Assembly: GCA_934193095.1 (NCBI GenBank)
Contig: CAKPUX010000003.1
Coordinates: 1-64,000, forward strand
DNA length: 64,000 nt
Reading direction: 5' to 3'
Source of the DNA: an uncultured Dialister sp.
GTDB taxonomy: Bacteria > Bacillota > Negativicutes > Veillonellales > Dialisteraceae
Shown here: positions 1-9,371 of the stretch, piece after piece
How positions within the stretch are numbered: the first letter of the stretch is position 1
Layout: each line of letters begins with the position of its first letter
Notes under the pieces: model-generated
Seen by the model: only the letters and a program-made list of their open reading frames with translations
Database searches by the model: none
Told to the model about the DNA's origin: nothing
Program-made: the position numbers and the translations under genes

Positions 1-77
1 TGTCCTAATTTCGTCTCCTCCGGTTCATCACCGTGATAGCCGAAAAAGGCCATGCGAGTCAGTTTGATCGTATCCAT
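1..77 (-). CDS. folB: Dihydroneopterin aldolase, 5' fragment
   Basis: This is the first 25 codons of a gene that runs off the left edge of the window. The peptide reads MDTIKLTRMAFFGYHGDEPE and continues with an ETKLG stretch, which matches the FolB start (an FxGYHG motif followed by an EExxLG-like segment). FolB cleaves dihydroneopterin to hydroxymethyl-dihydropterin in folate synthesis. A GAGGG ribosome site lies seven bases before the ATG at 77. Only the N-terminus is visible, so the assignment rests on one motif. Confidence 0.8.
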   Translation of the reverse strand, partial: MDTIKLTRMAFFGYHGDEPEETKLG

Positions 78-154
78 ATATATCCCTCATTTGTTATAAA
101 AGTGAATCCGAAGAGATGACCGATAATGCAAAGATGGGGAATGTATCGATCCTT

Positions 155-571
155 TCATTCATCGATCTCTTTGGCATCGTATAGATCCGTTTCTTCTCTC
201 ATCTGCATCGAGCTACGGCTATAATTCACCTGTGAAAGCATCTGATTCAGGAGCGAAATGATCAGACCAGCACGATTTAAAGCGGTAGAAACCAGCGACT
301 TATCTCCAAATCCCAGATCCATGCAGTAGCAGAGCTGTGTATCTAGTTCATAAGCTGACCCGCGCGCAATGTAAAGAAAGTGCGCACTATCCTTCGAAGT
401 CCCCCGGCCTTGCCCTTCTGCTATGTTCGAGCCGATAGAAACAACGGCACGCCGCATCTGATCAGATAAAGCGTAAATCTCAGCTGGCGGCAGCTGGTAA
501 GTGATATGATACACCTCTGATACAAGGCGCCTGGCCTCCTGCCAAACCCGAAGATCACGATAGCCTGCCAT
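155..571 (-). CDS. Four-helix-bundle protein (S23/IVP family)
   Basis: A 138-residue protein with the family signature YRDLRVWQEA near the N-terminus, SIGSNIAEGQGR around residues 45-57, and a FLYIARGSAYELDTQL segment near residues 66-81. This family was first found inside 23S rRNA intervening sequences and is also common as free-standing genes; its biochemical role is not established. It lies 10 bp after the ctpA stop, on the same strand, so it may be the last gene of the long cell-envelope run. No rRNA is nearby. Family assignment is firm; function is unknown. Confidence 0.85.
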   Translation of the reverse strand: MAGYRDLRVWQEARRLVSEVYHITYQLPPAEIYALSDQMRRAVVSIGSNIAEGQGRGTSKDSAHFLYIARGSAYELDTQLCYCMDLGFGDKSLVSTALNRAGLIISLLNQMLSQVNYSRSSMQMREETDLYDAKEIDE

Positions 572-581
572 AGTTGCCTCC

Positions 582-1739
582 TTAGTCTCCCGCCGACAAC
601 ACTTCGATCGCCTTCTGATACACGGAATCAGTGGCGGGATCGAAAGGAAATCCAGTCTGCGTGACTTCCACGTCTGGATGGATCCCCACCTTGTCGATCG
701 TCTTTCCAGATGGCGTCCGATACTCTGCGATAGAGATCTTCAGCGCCTTCTGCTCCCCTGTATCAAAGACCGCCTGCACCGTCCCTTTGCCATAGGAATT
801 TTCCCCAATGATGGTTCCTTCCTGTTTATCCTGCACCGCACCGGCCAGGATTTCAGAAGCACTGGCACTATTCTTGTCGATGAGGACAGCCATCGGCAAA
901 GGATCCTCTATTCCCTCGATATCATAGGACTCTGACTCGCCATTCTTGGTATGATAGCTCACGACCGTTCCCTTGGTGAGGATCTGATTCGCCACATCCG
1001 TCACGGCATGAATCATCCCGCCCGGATTCATGCGGACGTCAATGATGAGTTTCTTGGCTCCGGCGATCTTCAAAGAAGCGAGCTGGTCACGGAAATCATC
1101 CGCGGTGTGCTTCCCGAAGGAGAAAATATGAATGTAGCCAATATCGTCACTGGCCATAGCACTCTGCACCGTCGGCATGGAAATCTCTGACCGTTCCACG
1201 GAATAATGCATCACTTCGCCATTTCGATCGACATCGATTTCTACGGTCGTTCCTTTTTCTCCGCGGACAGCCGATGCCGTCCCCGTAAGTCCGAGCGCAT
1301 CCGTTTCTTTCCCATCGATGGAAAGAAGCACATCTCCGGCGGCAAGCCCAGCCTCATGCGCCGATCCATGGTCGAAAACCTTCAAAATGACAGGCCTTGT
1401 GTTCTCTCCCTGCCCCATGACGACGCCGATCCCGCCATATTCTCCCATAGCACTCTGCATGAAAGACTCATACGCATCCCCGGAAAGTACCATGGTATAA
1501 GGATCACCGACAGAAGCAAACATCCCCTGCGATGCCCCGGCAAAGAGCGTCTTATCCTCTACCGGGCGGAAATAGTTCTGCTTGATTTCCTGAAAATCCA
1601 GCAGAAATGTAAAGAGCGCCTGCGGATCATCCGTAAAGCGGAATACCGCACCTCCAGCCAAAGATGCGGTACATACCACCCCCAGCACAAAGCCGGGGAC
1701 ATAGTTTTTGAAATAGCGCCAAATTTGTTTTTTCATCAT
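582..1739 (-). CDS. ctpA: Carboxy-terminal processing protease, S41 family
   Basis: A 385-residue S41 peptidase that would cleave proteins near their C-termini outside the cytoplasmic membrane. Seen: an N-terminal membrane anchor at about residues 14-33, a PDZ domain at about 95-185 (YGGIGVVMG, GLAAGDVLLSIDG), and the S41 core with SASASE at 291-296, Lys318 in YGKGTVQ and Gln322, which supply the Ser/Lys/Gln catalytic set of the family. The ATG overlaps the stop of the envC-like gene by 4 bp (ATGA), so the two are probably translationally coupled. CtpA next to ftsEX-envC suggests a role in controlling septal wall hydrolases; that link is inferred from position. Confidence 0.95.
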   Translation of the reverse strand: MMKKQIWRYFKNYVPGFVLGVVCTASLAGGAVFRFTDDPQALFTFLLDFQEIKQNYFRPVEDKTLFAGASQGMFASVGDPYTMVLSGDAYESFMQSAMGEYGGIGVVMGQGENTRPVILKVFDHGSAHEAGLAAGDVLLSIDGKETDALGLTGTASAVRGEKGTTVEIDVDRNGEVMHYSVERSEISMPTVQSAMASDDIGYIHIFSFGKHTADDFRDQLASLKIAGAKKLIIDVRMNPGGMIHAVTDVANQILTKGTVVSYHTKNGESESYDIEGIEDPLPMAVLIDKNSASASEILAGAVQDKQEGTIIGENSYGKGTVQAVFDTGEQKALKISIAEYRTPSGKTIDKVGIHPDVEVTQTGFPFDPATDSVYQKAIEVLSAGD

Positions 1740-2902
1740 AAATATCCCATAGGATCGACAGCCTGCCCGTTGATTTCCACTTCGAAATGGCAGTGCGGCC
1801 CCGTCGAGTTTCCGGTCGAACCGGCAAAGGCAATGACGGCCCCTTTCGAGACAGACTGCCCTTCCGATACATTGAGGGACTGGTTGTGCCCATACAGCGT
1901 CTGCATACCGCCGCCATGGTCAATAATGACGGCATTGCCATAGCCGCTGATCCAGCCGGAGTAAATGACCGTCCCGCTGTCTGCTGCATGGATCGGCGTA
2001 CCATAGTCGACACCGATATCCATCCCCGAGTGATAGATAGTACGGCCGAAAATCGGATGGGTACGATATCCGTAGGGAGACGTGATGACACCGCTGCAGG
2101 GCCAGGAAAGCTGACCTGTGCCCTGCACATAGTTATCATCACTGCCACCGCTTTCTTCCTGCTGCGCCTGCCTTGCAGCTTCCGCCTGACGGATGCGCTC
2201 CTGAATGAGGTCTTTGACCGCATTCGAACGGGCAATAAGATCCTGCTCCATCTGCGCTGCCGCTGCCTTGTTTGCTTTCGCGTTATCCAAGACTCTCTGC
2301 TGCTCGGCTTTCTTCTTCGCGACCTCGGCCTGTACCTTCTTCGCTTCTTCTGCCAATGCATCGAGATGCGCCCGATCCTGCTCCAATTCCGCTTTCTTGG
2401 CTTCGATTTTCGCCTTCTGATCCTGAATTTCCAGAATCAGGCTGTAATCAGACTGGATGATGCGTTTCAAAAGTTCCAGCCGATTTGCAAAATCGCTGAA
2501 GCTTTTCGCTCCCATGATGACTTCCAGATAATTCAGCTGACCGAATTTATAAATCGAACGCACACGAAGATTCAGCACCTTTTGGCGCTGCTCCAGATAA
2601 GCCTGCGCTTTGCGGATCTCTTCCTCCGTCTGTCGGATCTCCGCATTCACTTTCGCCTGCTCGTCCTGAATGCTCTTCAGATGGGCATTCGCCGCATCAA
2701 GATCTGCCTGAATGGCTTTCAACTTGACAGCGACATCTTCGATGACCTGCTGCCAGCTCTCCTGCGAAGAACGCGACTCATCGATCTGCCCCTGAATATC
2801 CTGCAGCTCATCCTCCAGATCGTCTGCAATGGAGGGAACTGCCGCCCCTGCCAGCAGCAGAGAGGCGATCGCTGCCGAAAGTATCTTCTGATGTGTTTTC
2901 AT
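1736..2902 (-). CDS. Murein hydrolase activator, EnvC-like M23 protein
   Basis: A 388-residue secreted protein. Residues 1-26 are a signal peptide (SLLLAGAAVPSIADD). Residues about 28-245 form a long heptad-rich coiled coil containing many Glu, Lys, Gln and Ala residues. The C-terminal third is a LytM/M23 domain with HPIFGRTIYHSGMDIG, YGHNQSL and GPHCHFEV, so the zinc ligands (H, D, and H of HxH) appear present and the domain could itself be an active endopeptidase, unlike E. coli EnvC, which has lost them. It starts 2 bp after ftsX. By analogy, FtsEX would gate its activity at the division site. Confidence 0.92.
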   Translation of the reverse strand: MKTHQKILSAAIASLLLAGAAVPSIADDLEDELQDIQGQIDESRSSQESWQQVIEDVAVKLKAIQADLDAANAHLKSIQDEQAKVNAEIRQTEEEIRKAQAYLEQRQKVLNLRVRSIYKFGQLNYLEVIMGAKSFSDFANRLELLKRIIQSDYSLILEIQDQKAKIEAKKAELEQDRAHLDALAEEAKKVQAEVAKKKAEQQRVLDNAKANKAAAAQMEQDLIARSNAVKDLIQERIRQAEAARQAQQEESGGSDDNYVQGTGQLSWPCSGVITSPYGYRTHPIFGRTIYHSGMDIGVDYGTPIHAADSGTVIYSGWISGYGNAVIIDHGGGMQTLYGHNQSLNVSEGQSVSKGAVIAFAGSTGNSTGPHCHFEVEINGQAVDPMGYL

Positions 2903-2904
2903 GA

Positions 2905-3789
2905 TTACACCTTCATATACTTACGGAGCGAAATGGCACTCCCCATGACACCGATCACAATGCCTGCCGCCAAAATAATGAGCGTGGTATATCCCATAAA
3001 TGGCCAAAGCGGAATCATCGGGATAAAGACAAGACCAGCCGATGCCATTTCGGAGACGACCATTTTATAACCTTCCCACAGGATGAGAGAAGCAAATCCG
3101 GATCCCAGAAAACCGATGACCATGCCTTCGAAAAGGAAAGGCCAACGAATGAATCCGTTGGAAGCACCGACGTACTTCATGATCTGGATCTCTCTTCTTC
3201 TGGCAAAAACCGTAAGGCGGATGGTATTAGAAATGATAAAGAGCTCGGCACCGGCGAGGAAGACGATGAGTACGATCCCCGAGAGACGGATGACCTGTGC
3301 TACTTTATAGAGCTGTTCGATGATATCCTTCCCGTACTGGACAGTCTCGACGCCCTGATACTTGGCGACAACTTCCGCCGCTGTTTTCAGCTGCTCCGGC
3401 GTCTGGAAAGACATCTGGTACGATGCGGGGAGAGGATTGCCATTGATGGCATCGAGAAGCCCCTGCTGATCCCCCATACGTTCCCGGAACTCTTTCATCG
3501 CCTGGTCTTTGTTGGTGAATTTGATTTCTTTCATGCCAGGCTGTGCTTTCAGGTACTTGCCGATGCCCATGACCTGATCGGTCGTGAGCCCATCTTTCAG
3601 ATAAACCGTCATCTCGACCTGATTTTCAAGGTAAGACGCCATATGGTTGATATTCAGCACGGCTGAAAGAAAGACGCCCAAGATGAACATGGATAACGTC
3701 ACAGTCAGCACAGAAGCGATGGCCATGAAACGATTTCTGAAAAGGGAGCGGAATGTTTCACCCCAGAAATAGGATAATGAACTAAACAT
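2905..3789 (-). CDS. ftsX: Cell division ABC permease FtsX
   Basis: A 294-residue membrane protein with the FtsX layout: a first transmembrane helix at about 22-45, an extracytoplasmic loop of about 120 residues that would contact the EnvC-like partner, and three more helices in the last 130 residues ending in SLRKYMKV. The segment FARRREIQIMKYVGAS after helix 2 is the conserved cytoplasmic coupling region. The gene overlaps ftsE by 8 bp and is followed after 2 bp by the envC-like gene, so all three are probably made together. Confidence 0.95.
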   Translation of the reverse strand: MFSSLSYFWGETFRSLFRNRFMAIASVLTVTLSMFILGVFLSAVLNINHMASYLENQVEMTVYLKDGLTTDQVMGIGKYLKAQPGMKEIKFTNKDQAMKEFRERMGDQQGLLDAINGNPLPASYQMSFQTPEQLKTAAEVVAKYQGVETVQYGKDIIEQLYKVAQVIRLSGIVLIVFLAGAELFIISNTIRLTVFARRREIQIMKYVGASNGFIRWPFLFEGMVIGFLGSGFASLILWEGYKMVVSEMASAGLVFIPMIPLWPFMGYTTLIILAAGIVIGVMGSAISLRKYMKV

Positions 3790-4468
3790 TCAGGTCATAG
3801 CCTCCCTTTTTCACATCATTCACAATATGTCCTTCTTCGATCATGACGACACGTTTATGCATCGCATTGACCAGATCCTTGTTATGAGTGACCATGATGA
3901 TGGTCGTCCCCATGTGATTGATCTCATTGAACAACTTCATGATATCTTCCGAGGTATTCGGGTCCAGGTTGCCTGTCGGTTCGTCCGCGATGAGAAGGAT
4001 CGGCTGGTTCACCAGAGCACGGGCAATCGCCACACGCTGCTGTTCGCCGCCCGAGAGCTTGGAAGGGAGCTCTTTCTCCTTTCCGCGCAGTCCGACCAGA
4101 TCCAGCACACGCTGTACCTTCGGCTTGATCTCACGGCTCTTTGCCCCCGTAACACGAAGAACAAAGGCAATGTTTTCGTATACGGTCTTCTCGGAGAGCA
4201 GTCTGAAATCCTGAAAGACAATCCCGAGCGTGCGCCGATAGTATGGAATCTTGCTGGATTTCAGCTTGTTGATGGTAAGACCATTGACAATGACGGTGCC
4301 CTCTTCCGGCACCAGCTCATGGGTCAAAATTTTAACAAATGTCGATTTACCGGCGCCGGAAGGCCCCACGATAAAAACGAACTCTCCTTTGTCGATATGA
4401 ATATTAATGTTACTGAGCGCGGTGTGTTTTGCATCGTACTGCAGGGACACCTGATCAAACGTAATCAT
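3782..4468 (-). CDS. ftsE: Cell division ATP-binding protein FtsE
   Basis: A 228-residue ABC ATPase. Seen: Walker A GPSGAGKST at about residues 36-44, Q-loop FQDFRLL, signature LSGGEQQR, Walker B ILLIADEPTGNLDP and switch His in VTHN. FtsE and FtsX form a membrane complex at the divisome that uses ATP to control a periplasmic hydrolase activator. The start codon lies 7 bp after the transketolase C-subunit stop, so ftsE appears embedded in a longer operon rather than having its own promoter. Confidence 0.96.
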   Translation of the reverse strand: MITFDQVSLQYDAKHTALSNINIHIDKGEFVFIVGPSGAGKSTFVKILTHELVPEEGTVIVNGLTINKLKSSKIPYYRRTLGIVFQDFRLLSEKTVYENIAFVLRVTGAKSREIKPKVQRVLDLVGLRGKEKELPSKLSGGEQQRVAIARALVNQPILLIADEPTGNLDPNTSEDIMKLFNEINHMGTTIIMVTHNKDLVNAMHKRVVMIEEGHIVNDVKKGGYDLNV

Positions 4469-4475
4469 TAAATCC

Positions 4476-5411
4476 TCACTTCCTGGCGATCAATGTTTCT
4501 GCTTCTTCCGCAATATGTTCCGCGGTAAGACCATATTTTTCGAGCAGATCATCAGCCGTGCCGGATTCACCGAAGGTGTCTTTCGTTCCGATCATAGCCA
4601 TCGGCACCGGTTTATGAAGACAAAGCACTTCTGCCACAGCGCCGCCGAGCCCGCCTTTGACCGTATGTTCTTCACAGGTCAGGATCGCTCCTGTCTCTTC
4701 TGCTGCTTTCAGGATGGCTTTCTCATCGATCGGTTTGATGGAGCTCATGTTGATCACACGCGCAGAAATTCCCTTTTCTTTCAAAAGTTCTGCCGCTTTC
4801 ACCGCTTTAGCAACCATGATGCCGCAGGCGATGATGGTCACATCATTGCCGGAAACCGCTTCATAAGAAACGCCCGGGGTGAAGGTATAATCCTCTGGGC
4901 AGATATCATCGCATTTCGCACGGCCCATACGGATATACACCGGGCCATAGTAGTCAGCGGCCCACTTGATCACCGCTTTCGTCTCAGCAGCATCGGCGGG
5001 AACGACGACCGTCATATTCGGCAGCGCACGCATCAGCGTGATATCTTCGAGCATCTGGTGGGTCGCGCCATCTTCACCGACCGTCAGGCCTGAATGAGTG
5101 ACAGCTACTTTGACATTCAGTTTCGGGTAGCAGATGGAGTTTCTGATCTGTTCATACGCTCTGCCCGCACCGAAAACAGCAAATGTCGAAGCAAATGGGA
5201 TCTTACCGGCTGCAGCAAGACCTGCTGCCACGCCCATCATATTTCCTTCAGCAATGCCGGTATCGAAGAAACGATCCGGATATGCTTTGGCAAAAACCTG
5301 TGTCTTGGTGGATGCAGAGAGGTCAGCATCCAAAACTACGATATCAGGATTTACAGCACCGAGTTCTTTCAGTGCTTCACCGTATGCGTCACGAGTTGCC
5401 TTACCCATCAT
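4476..5411 (-). CDS. Transketolase, C-terminal (pyrimidine-binding) subunit
   Basis: A 311-residue protein covering the pyrimidine-binding and C-terminal domains of transketolase. Seen: TQVFAKAYPDRFFDTGIAEG near residues 37-56 with the conserved Glu that activates thiamine diphosphate, and THSGLTVGEDGATHQ near 105-120. With the upstream gene it makes a split transketolase for the non-oxidative pentose phosphate pathway, as in many Firmicutes, archaea and Negativicutes. The two ORFs overlap by 4 bp (ATGA), which favours equal production of both halves. Confidence 0.95.
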   Translation of the reverse strand: MMGKATRDAYGEALKELGAVNPDIVVLDADLSASTKTQVFAKAYPDRFFDTGIAEGNMMGVAAGLAAAGKIPFASTFAVFGAGRAYEQIRNSICYPKLNVKVAVTHSGLTVGEDGATHQMLEDITLMRALPNMTVVVPADAAETKAVIKWAADYYGPVYIRMGRAKCDDICPEDYTFTPGVSYEAVSGNDVTIIACGIMVAKAVKAAELLKEKGISARVINMSSIKPIDEKAILKAAEETGAILTCEEHTVKGGLGGAVAEVLCLHKPVPMAMIGTKDTFGESGTADDLLEKYGLTAEHIAEEAETLIARK

Positions 5412-6241
5412 TCTGCCTCCACTGCTTTAATAAATCTTTCACATTCTTCTTTGCTCGGTGCCTTGCCATGCCAGCCGACCTGGTTTTCGATTTCCGGTAC
5501 GCCTTTGCCCTTGACCGTCTTCATGACGATCATGGTCGGTTTGCCGGAAATGGTCTTAGCCTCTTCAATGGCTTCATGGAGTTTTTCCATATCATGCCCA
5601 TCGGTTTCAATGACATGCCAGCCAAAAGCCTGGAATTTTTCTCCGATAGGAAGTGAGGACATAACCTCTGTGATCGGTCCATCGATCTGCAGCCCGTTGT
5701 TATCTACGAAAGCCGTCAGGTGGTCGAGCTTGTAATGCGCCGCATACATGGCTGCCTCCCAGACCTGTCCTTCTTCAAGTTCGCCATCCCCCAGGATCGC
5801 ATACACTCTCCAGTCAGCCTTGTCCATCTTGGAAGCAAGCGCCATACCGCAGGCAGCACTGATGCCCTGCCCCAGAGAACCTGTCGTCATGTCGACACCC
5901 GGTGTATGTTTCATGTCCGGATGCCCCTGCAGCATATGACCTGCCTGACGAAGTGTAACCAGCTCTTCTTTGGGGAAATATCCTTTTTCTGCCAGTACGG
6001 CATAGAGGGCCGGTGCTGCATGGCCTTTGGAGAGGACCAGACGGTCACGGTCCGCCTTCTTCGGATCTTTGGGATCCACCTTCATTTCATGGAAAAACAG
6101 TAAGGTCAGGATGTCCGCGGCGGAAAGAGAACCACCCGTATGGCCGGAGTTGGCTTTGGTGATCATTTTCAAAATGTCGATGCGTACATCTTTTGCCTTG
6201 CTTTTGAGAGCAGTAAGCTCTTCTGCTGTCAGCTGACTCAT
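5408..6241 (-). CDS. Transketolase, N-terminal (pyrophosphate-binding) subunit
   Basis: A 277-residue protein equal to the thiamine-diphosphate-binding N-terminal third of transketolase. Seen: LSKGHAAPALYAVL, GSLGQGISAACGMAL and the cofactor motif ILGDGELEEGQVWEA followed by FVDNNGLQIDGP, that is, GDG...NN. The ATG overlaps the csaB stop by 4 bp. It needs the downstream C-terminal subunit to be active. The placement of a central-carbon enzyme between wall genes looks like operon sharing rather than a functional link. Confidence 0.95.
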   Translation of the reverse strand: MSQLTAEELTALKSKAKDVRIDILKMITKANSGHTGGSLSAADILTLLFFHEMKVDPKDPKKADRDRLVLSKGHAAPALYAVLAEKGYFPKEELVTLRQAGHMLQGHPDMKHTPGVDMTTGSLGQGISAACGMALASKMDKADWRVYAILGDGELEEGQVWEAAMYAAHYKLDHLTAFVDNNGLQIDGPITEVMSSLPIGEKFQAFGWHVIETDGHDMEKLHEAIEEAKTISGKPTMIVMKTVKGKGVPEIENQVGWHGKAPSKEECERFIKAVEAE

Positions 6242-7338
6242 TTGTTTTCCTCCTTGTGATTCACTAAAGATTTCAATATTTTTACATTCTCACAAGCCTG
6301 TTTTCTCAACTCGTCGACCTGCTTCCATTCTTCTGGCGAAGCCGGCGCATCCAGGAAACGGCAAGTATCCTTGTACAATGTTTCTGCATCCATATGATGA
6401 ATCGAGCAGGATGCTTTTCTATGAATCAGTGCTAAGAAATTATCGATTTTCGGATCATAAGAGATACCCAGAAAAGGGACATGCATCAAAGCAGAGAAGA
6501 TCATGGCATGCAGCCGCATACCCACGACGACATCCATATTTCCCATGAGTGAAATGAGTTCTTCGATGCTGTAGGCTTCCTTAAGCACATGGACCCTCTC
6601 GCTCTCTTCGATCTCTGCTTCCGCTGCGCGCTTGTCTTCCGGAAACTGCATCGGAAGCAGGACGACCGAGCAGTCCTTCTCTCGGGTGAGCCGCTCGATA
6701 TAAGCACGAAGCGGCTTCATCCAGCGAGAAGTATCCGCCCAGCTGCGGATAGCGATACCGACCCGTTTCTTTGCGGGATCCACATGATTCCTTGTGAGGA
6801 TTTCCTTCCCTTTCTCCAAAGAAACAGGATCCAGAGAAAGTACGGCATCCGCCGTCGTATAGATGGTGCGATGTACCCCGAGTCTCTGAAGAAATCCCTT
6901 CGACTCACTGTCACGCACCGTGATGGCATCCACATGGTTTAATACATGCTTCAGTATAATACGGATGATGCGGTAACGCACAGGACCGATCCCCTGCGAA
7001 TAGAGGAAAACCTGTTTCCGGAAAAGCACGCCAAAAATAATGATGGTGAGATAATAAATCATACTTTTCCAGCTGGTCACATCCTGCAGCAGGCTCCCGC
7101 CGCCACTGATCAGCAGATCCGTCCGAAAAAGAGACGATAGGATCGGCAGGATGCCGAAGCGGGGCACGGCCTTCACGCCGAATGTTTTTGCCGTATCCGA
7201 AGGATTCCCTGAAATCACGGTGATCGAGGGCGCGTCGAAGGTCTTCCGAAGCGCCTGCAGTATGGCAAGCAGCATCGCTTCATCCCCGGCATTATGAAAG
7301 CCATAATAACCGGAGATCACAATATTATACTTTGCCAT
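6238..7338 (-). CDS. csaB: Polysaccharide pyruvyl transferase CsaB
   Basis: A 366-residue member of the CsaB family, which adds ketal pyruvate to a cell-wall polymer so that SLH-domain proteins can bind. Seen: an N-terminal ISGYYGFHNAGDEAML, the ISGGGSLLQDVTS glycine-rich segment near 80-95, and VVGMRLHAMIFSAL near residue 280 with the conserved Arg-His. I prefer the ATG at 7338 (GGAG six bases upstream) over a TTG four codons earlier. It overlaps the DUF5693 gene by 14 bp. In Negativicutes the expected client would be SLH-bearing outer-membrane anchors; none is in the window. Confidence 0.9.
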   Translation of the reverse strand: MAKYNIVISGYYGFHNAGDEAMLLAILQALRKTFDAPSITVISGNPSDTAKTFGVKAVPRFGILPILSSLFRTDLLISGGGSLLQDVTSWKSMIYYLTIIIFGVLFRKQVFLYSQGIGPVRYRIIRIILKHVLNHVDAITVRDSESKGFLQRLGVHRTIYTTADAVLSLDPVSLEKGKEILTRNHVDPAKKRVGIAIRSWADTSRWMKPLRAYIERLTREKDCSVVLLPMQFPEDKRAAEAEIEESERVHVLKEAYSIEELISLMGNMDVVVGMRLHAMIFSALMHVPFLGISYDPKIDNFLALIHRKASCSIHHMDAETLYKDTCRFLDAPASPEEWKQVDELRKQACENVKILKSLVNHKEENK

Positions 7339-9358
7339 ATCGTTCTCCAAAGAACTTCGTCAGACGGACAAGGATCATGACGGCAAGAAGTGCGCCCACC
7401 ATAGAGAGCGTACCAGCAGCCAGACCATCCAGTCCACGAATAAAGCTAAGAATAAACGGACTCCTCATGTGTGCGAAAGTTTCTACCATAGATCCCTGCC
7501 CGATCGTCACAGCGACGATCAGGAAATAGTGCAGGAGCTGCGGCCATTTCCGATAGAACGCAGCAAGAGAGACAAGCACAGCAGGATGCCCGAAGAGGAA
7601 TTCCTTCTCTCTGGGGCGTGCATACATCACATCTTCGAGGAAACGGCGAAGTGCGATCTCAAACTGCGGGACAGGAGCCCCGTTGTTACCACTGCGCCCA
7701 ATAAAGACAAAGCCGACAATGGCCAGAATGCCAAGCCCGACAAGAAGTCCCAGCCGAATCTGGATCGAGCAGAATTTCTTGACAAAGGAAACAAAATCCT
7801 TATCGGATGTCACAGTTTTTCCAAAGAATGGGAATTTCTGGATGTAGACAACGGAAATCAGAACCAGCGGCAGCACAAAAGTCGCTTTGACGCCACGGAA
7901 ATATTCCATTTCCAAAAAGAAACGGATATCACTCAGAAGACCGCTGACAAAGCAGGCTCCGATCAAGGAAAGGATCCCGCAGCCCCAAAGGATCATGACT
8001 GATTCGCCAAAGAGACGTCCCCAGCCGACCTCCGAGAAAGCCGTGTCTTTCTTTTTTAAGCAATACTGAAGGAAGAGAGACACGACGACAACAGGCGTAC
8101 AGACCGCCGCGCCAAGTGCGAGAAGCTGCAGAAGGATATTCACATGAAGGAGCCAGTAAAGCGCTTCTACCCCGATGAGTCCGACTGCCTCTATCGCCAC
8201 TCCATACCGGGAAAGCTGCGGAATCAGCAAAAGGATGGTCAGCACGATAAGCGATATCGCGCCTGCCATTGCGACAGCGCGAAGCGGTTTCTCCGGGAAA
8301 TAGGCATCCATCACAGACGCCTTTCCGACAGAAAAGCCATGATTTTCCAGACGATCCCTGACGCCGGCGATGTAGGCCGCATTCGTCTCAGAAAGCGTTT
8401 TCCCATCAAGTGCAAACTTATACGATGGGAAAAGATTCATACGGATATTCCTTTCAATATCTGAAATATAGAATCGAGCCGCTGCTTCTTTCTGATTCAG
8501 CTTGATCAGCTCATCCTTGGACATCGCATAGAGACGCACCAGCTGGTAATCCGAATGACGTGCCATATCCAGCAGCCCTGCCTGTGGTTCAAAACCAAGC
8601 TGACTCTGCGCTTCGATCATGACGATCGGGATGCGCCGCTGGTTGAGCCCCTGAGAGACTTCTTTCTGATACTCCTTGTATCCGAAAACTTCTTTTCCCT
8701 GGAAAATGACACCGCTGACTTTATCCGAAGCATCGACCGCCTGAAAAAAGGCATCTATAAAAGTTTTGGGTGCATGCGCCACATTAGCCGGACGAAGGAC
8801 GACATAAAAACCATGCGATCCGGCGCGTTTGACCGTATTTGTGAAAATGCCAAGCGGCATCGTCATGAATTTATCATAGACGCCAGAGACTTCAAGACCT
8901 TCTACCCCATTTTCAGAGATCGGCTTGACCTCATCCCTGCTATAGAGCAGCGAGAGATGGTCAGCCATTTCCTTAAAATAGGAGTTTCCATCTGCCGTGT
9001 CCACCGGCTGGACATAGATCTTATCCGGCAGAATGCCTGAGATCTCCGGATGCCGCGCCTGAAATTCATAACCGCGATATACACGAATGAAATTGTGATT
9101 CACGAGCTTTTCCGGGGTTTCATCATAGACCGCAAGCGAAGTCACACCATTTTTACGATACAGCTCAAAAAGCGCATCTGTGGTGGTTCGCTCGACAGCT
9201 GCACTATCCAGGATATTGTTATAATCGTAGACCATTTCAACGGTCTGGGCAGCCGCTTCTACATGGTAACGCTGCCAGGAAATCCAGGCTCCCGCCATGG
9301 CTCCGATCAGAATCAGAACGGCCAGCAGCTTGAAGACGGTCTGTTGTAAACCTTTCAT
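7325..9358 (-). CDS. DUF5693 multi-pass membrane protein
   Basis: A 677-residue protein with one N-terminal membrane helix (KLLAVLILIGAMAGAWISW), an extracytoplasmic region of about 320 residues that includes YDETPEKLVN and NFFP-type segments, and then eight or more hydrophobic helices. The family has no proven function. It commonly sits next to csaB, as here (14-bp overlap), which suggests a part in wall-polymer export or modification; this is inference from position. Start chosen at the ATG at 9358 because AGGA lies eight bases upstream; an ATG at 9367 is also possible. Confidence 0.85.
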   Translation of the reverse strand: MKGLQQTVFKLLAVLILIGAMAGAWISWQRYHVEAAAQTVEMVYDYNNILDSAAVERTTTDALFELYRKNGVTSLAVYDETPEKLVNHNFIRVYRGYEFQARHPEISGILPDKIYVQPVDTADGNSYFKEMADHLSLLYSRDEVKPISENGVEGLEVSGVYDKFMTMPLGIFTNTVKRAGSHGFYVVLRPANVAHAPKTFIDAFFQAVDASDKVSGVIFQGKEVFGYKEYQKEVSQGLNQRRIPIVMIEAQSQLGFEPQAGLLDMARHSDYQLVRLYAMSKDELIKLNQKEAAARFYISDIERNIRMNLFPSYKFALDGKTLSETNAAYIAGVRDRLENHGFSVGKASVMDAYFPEKPLRAVAMAGAISLIVLTILLLIPQLSRYGVAIEAVGLIGVEALYWLLHVNILLQLLALGAAVCTPVVVVSLFLQYCLKKKDTAFSEVGWGRLFGESVMILWGCGILSLIGACFVSGLLSDIRFFLEMEYFRGVKATFVLPLVLISVVYIQKFPFFGKTVTSDKDFVSFVKKFCSIQIRLGLLVGLGILAIVGFVFIGRSGNNGAPVPQFEIALRRFLEDVMYARPREKEFLFGHPAVLVSLAAFYRKWPQLLHYFLIVAVTIGQGSMVETFAHMRSPFILSFIRGLDGLAAGTLSMVGALLAVMILVRLTKFFGERYGKV

Positions 9359-9371
9359 TCTATCCATCCTT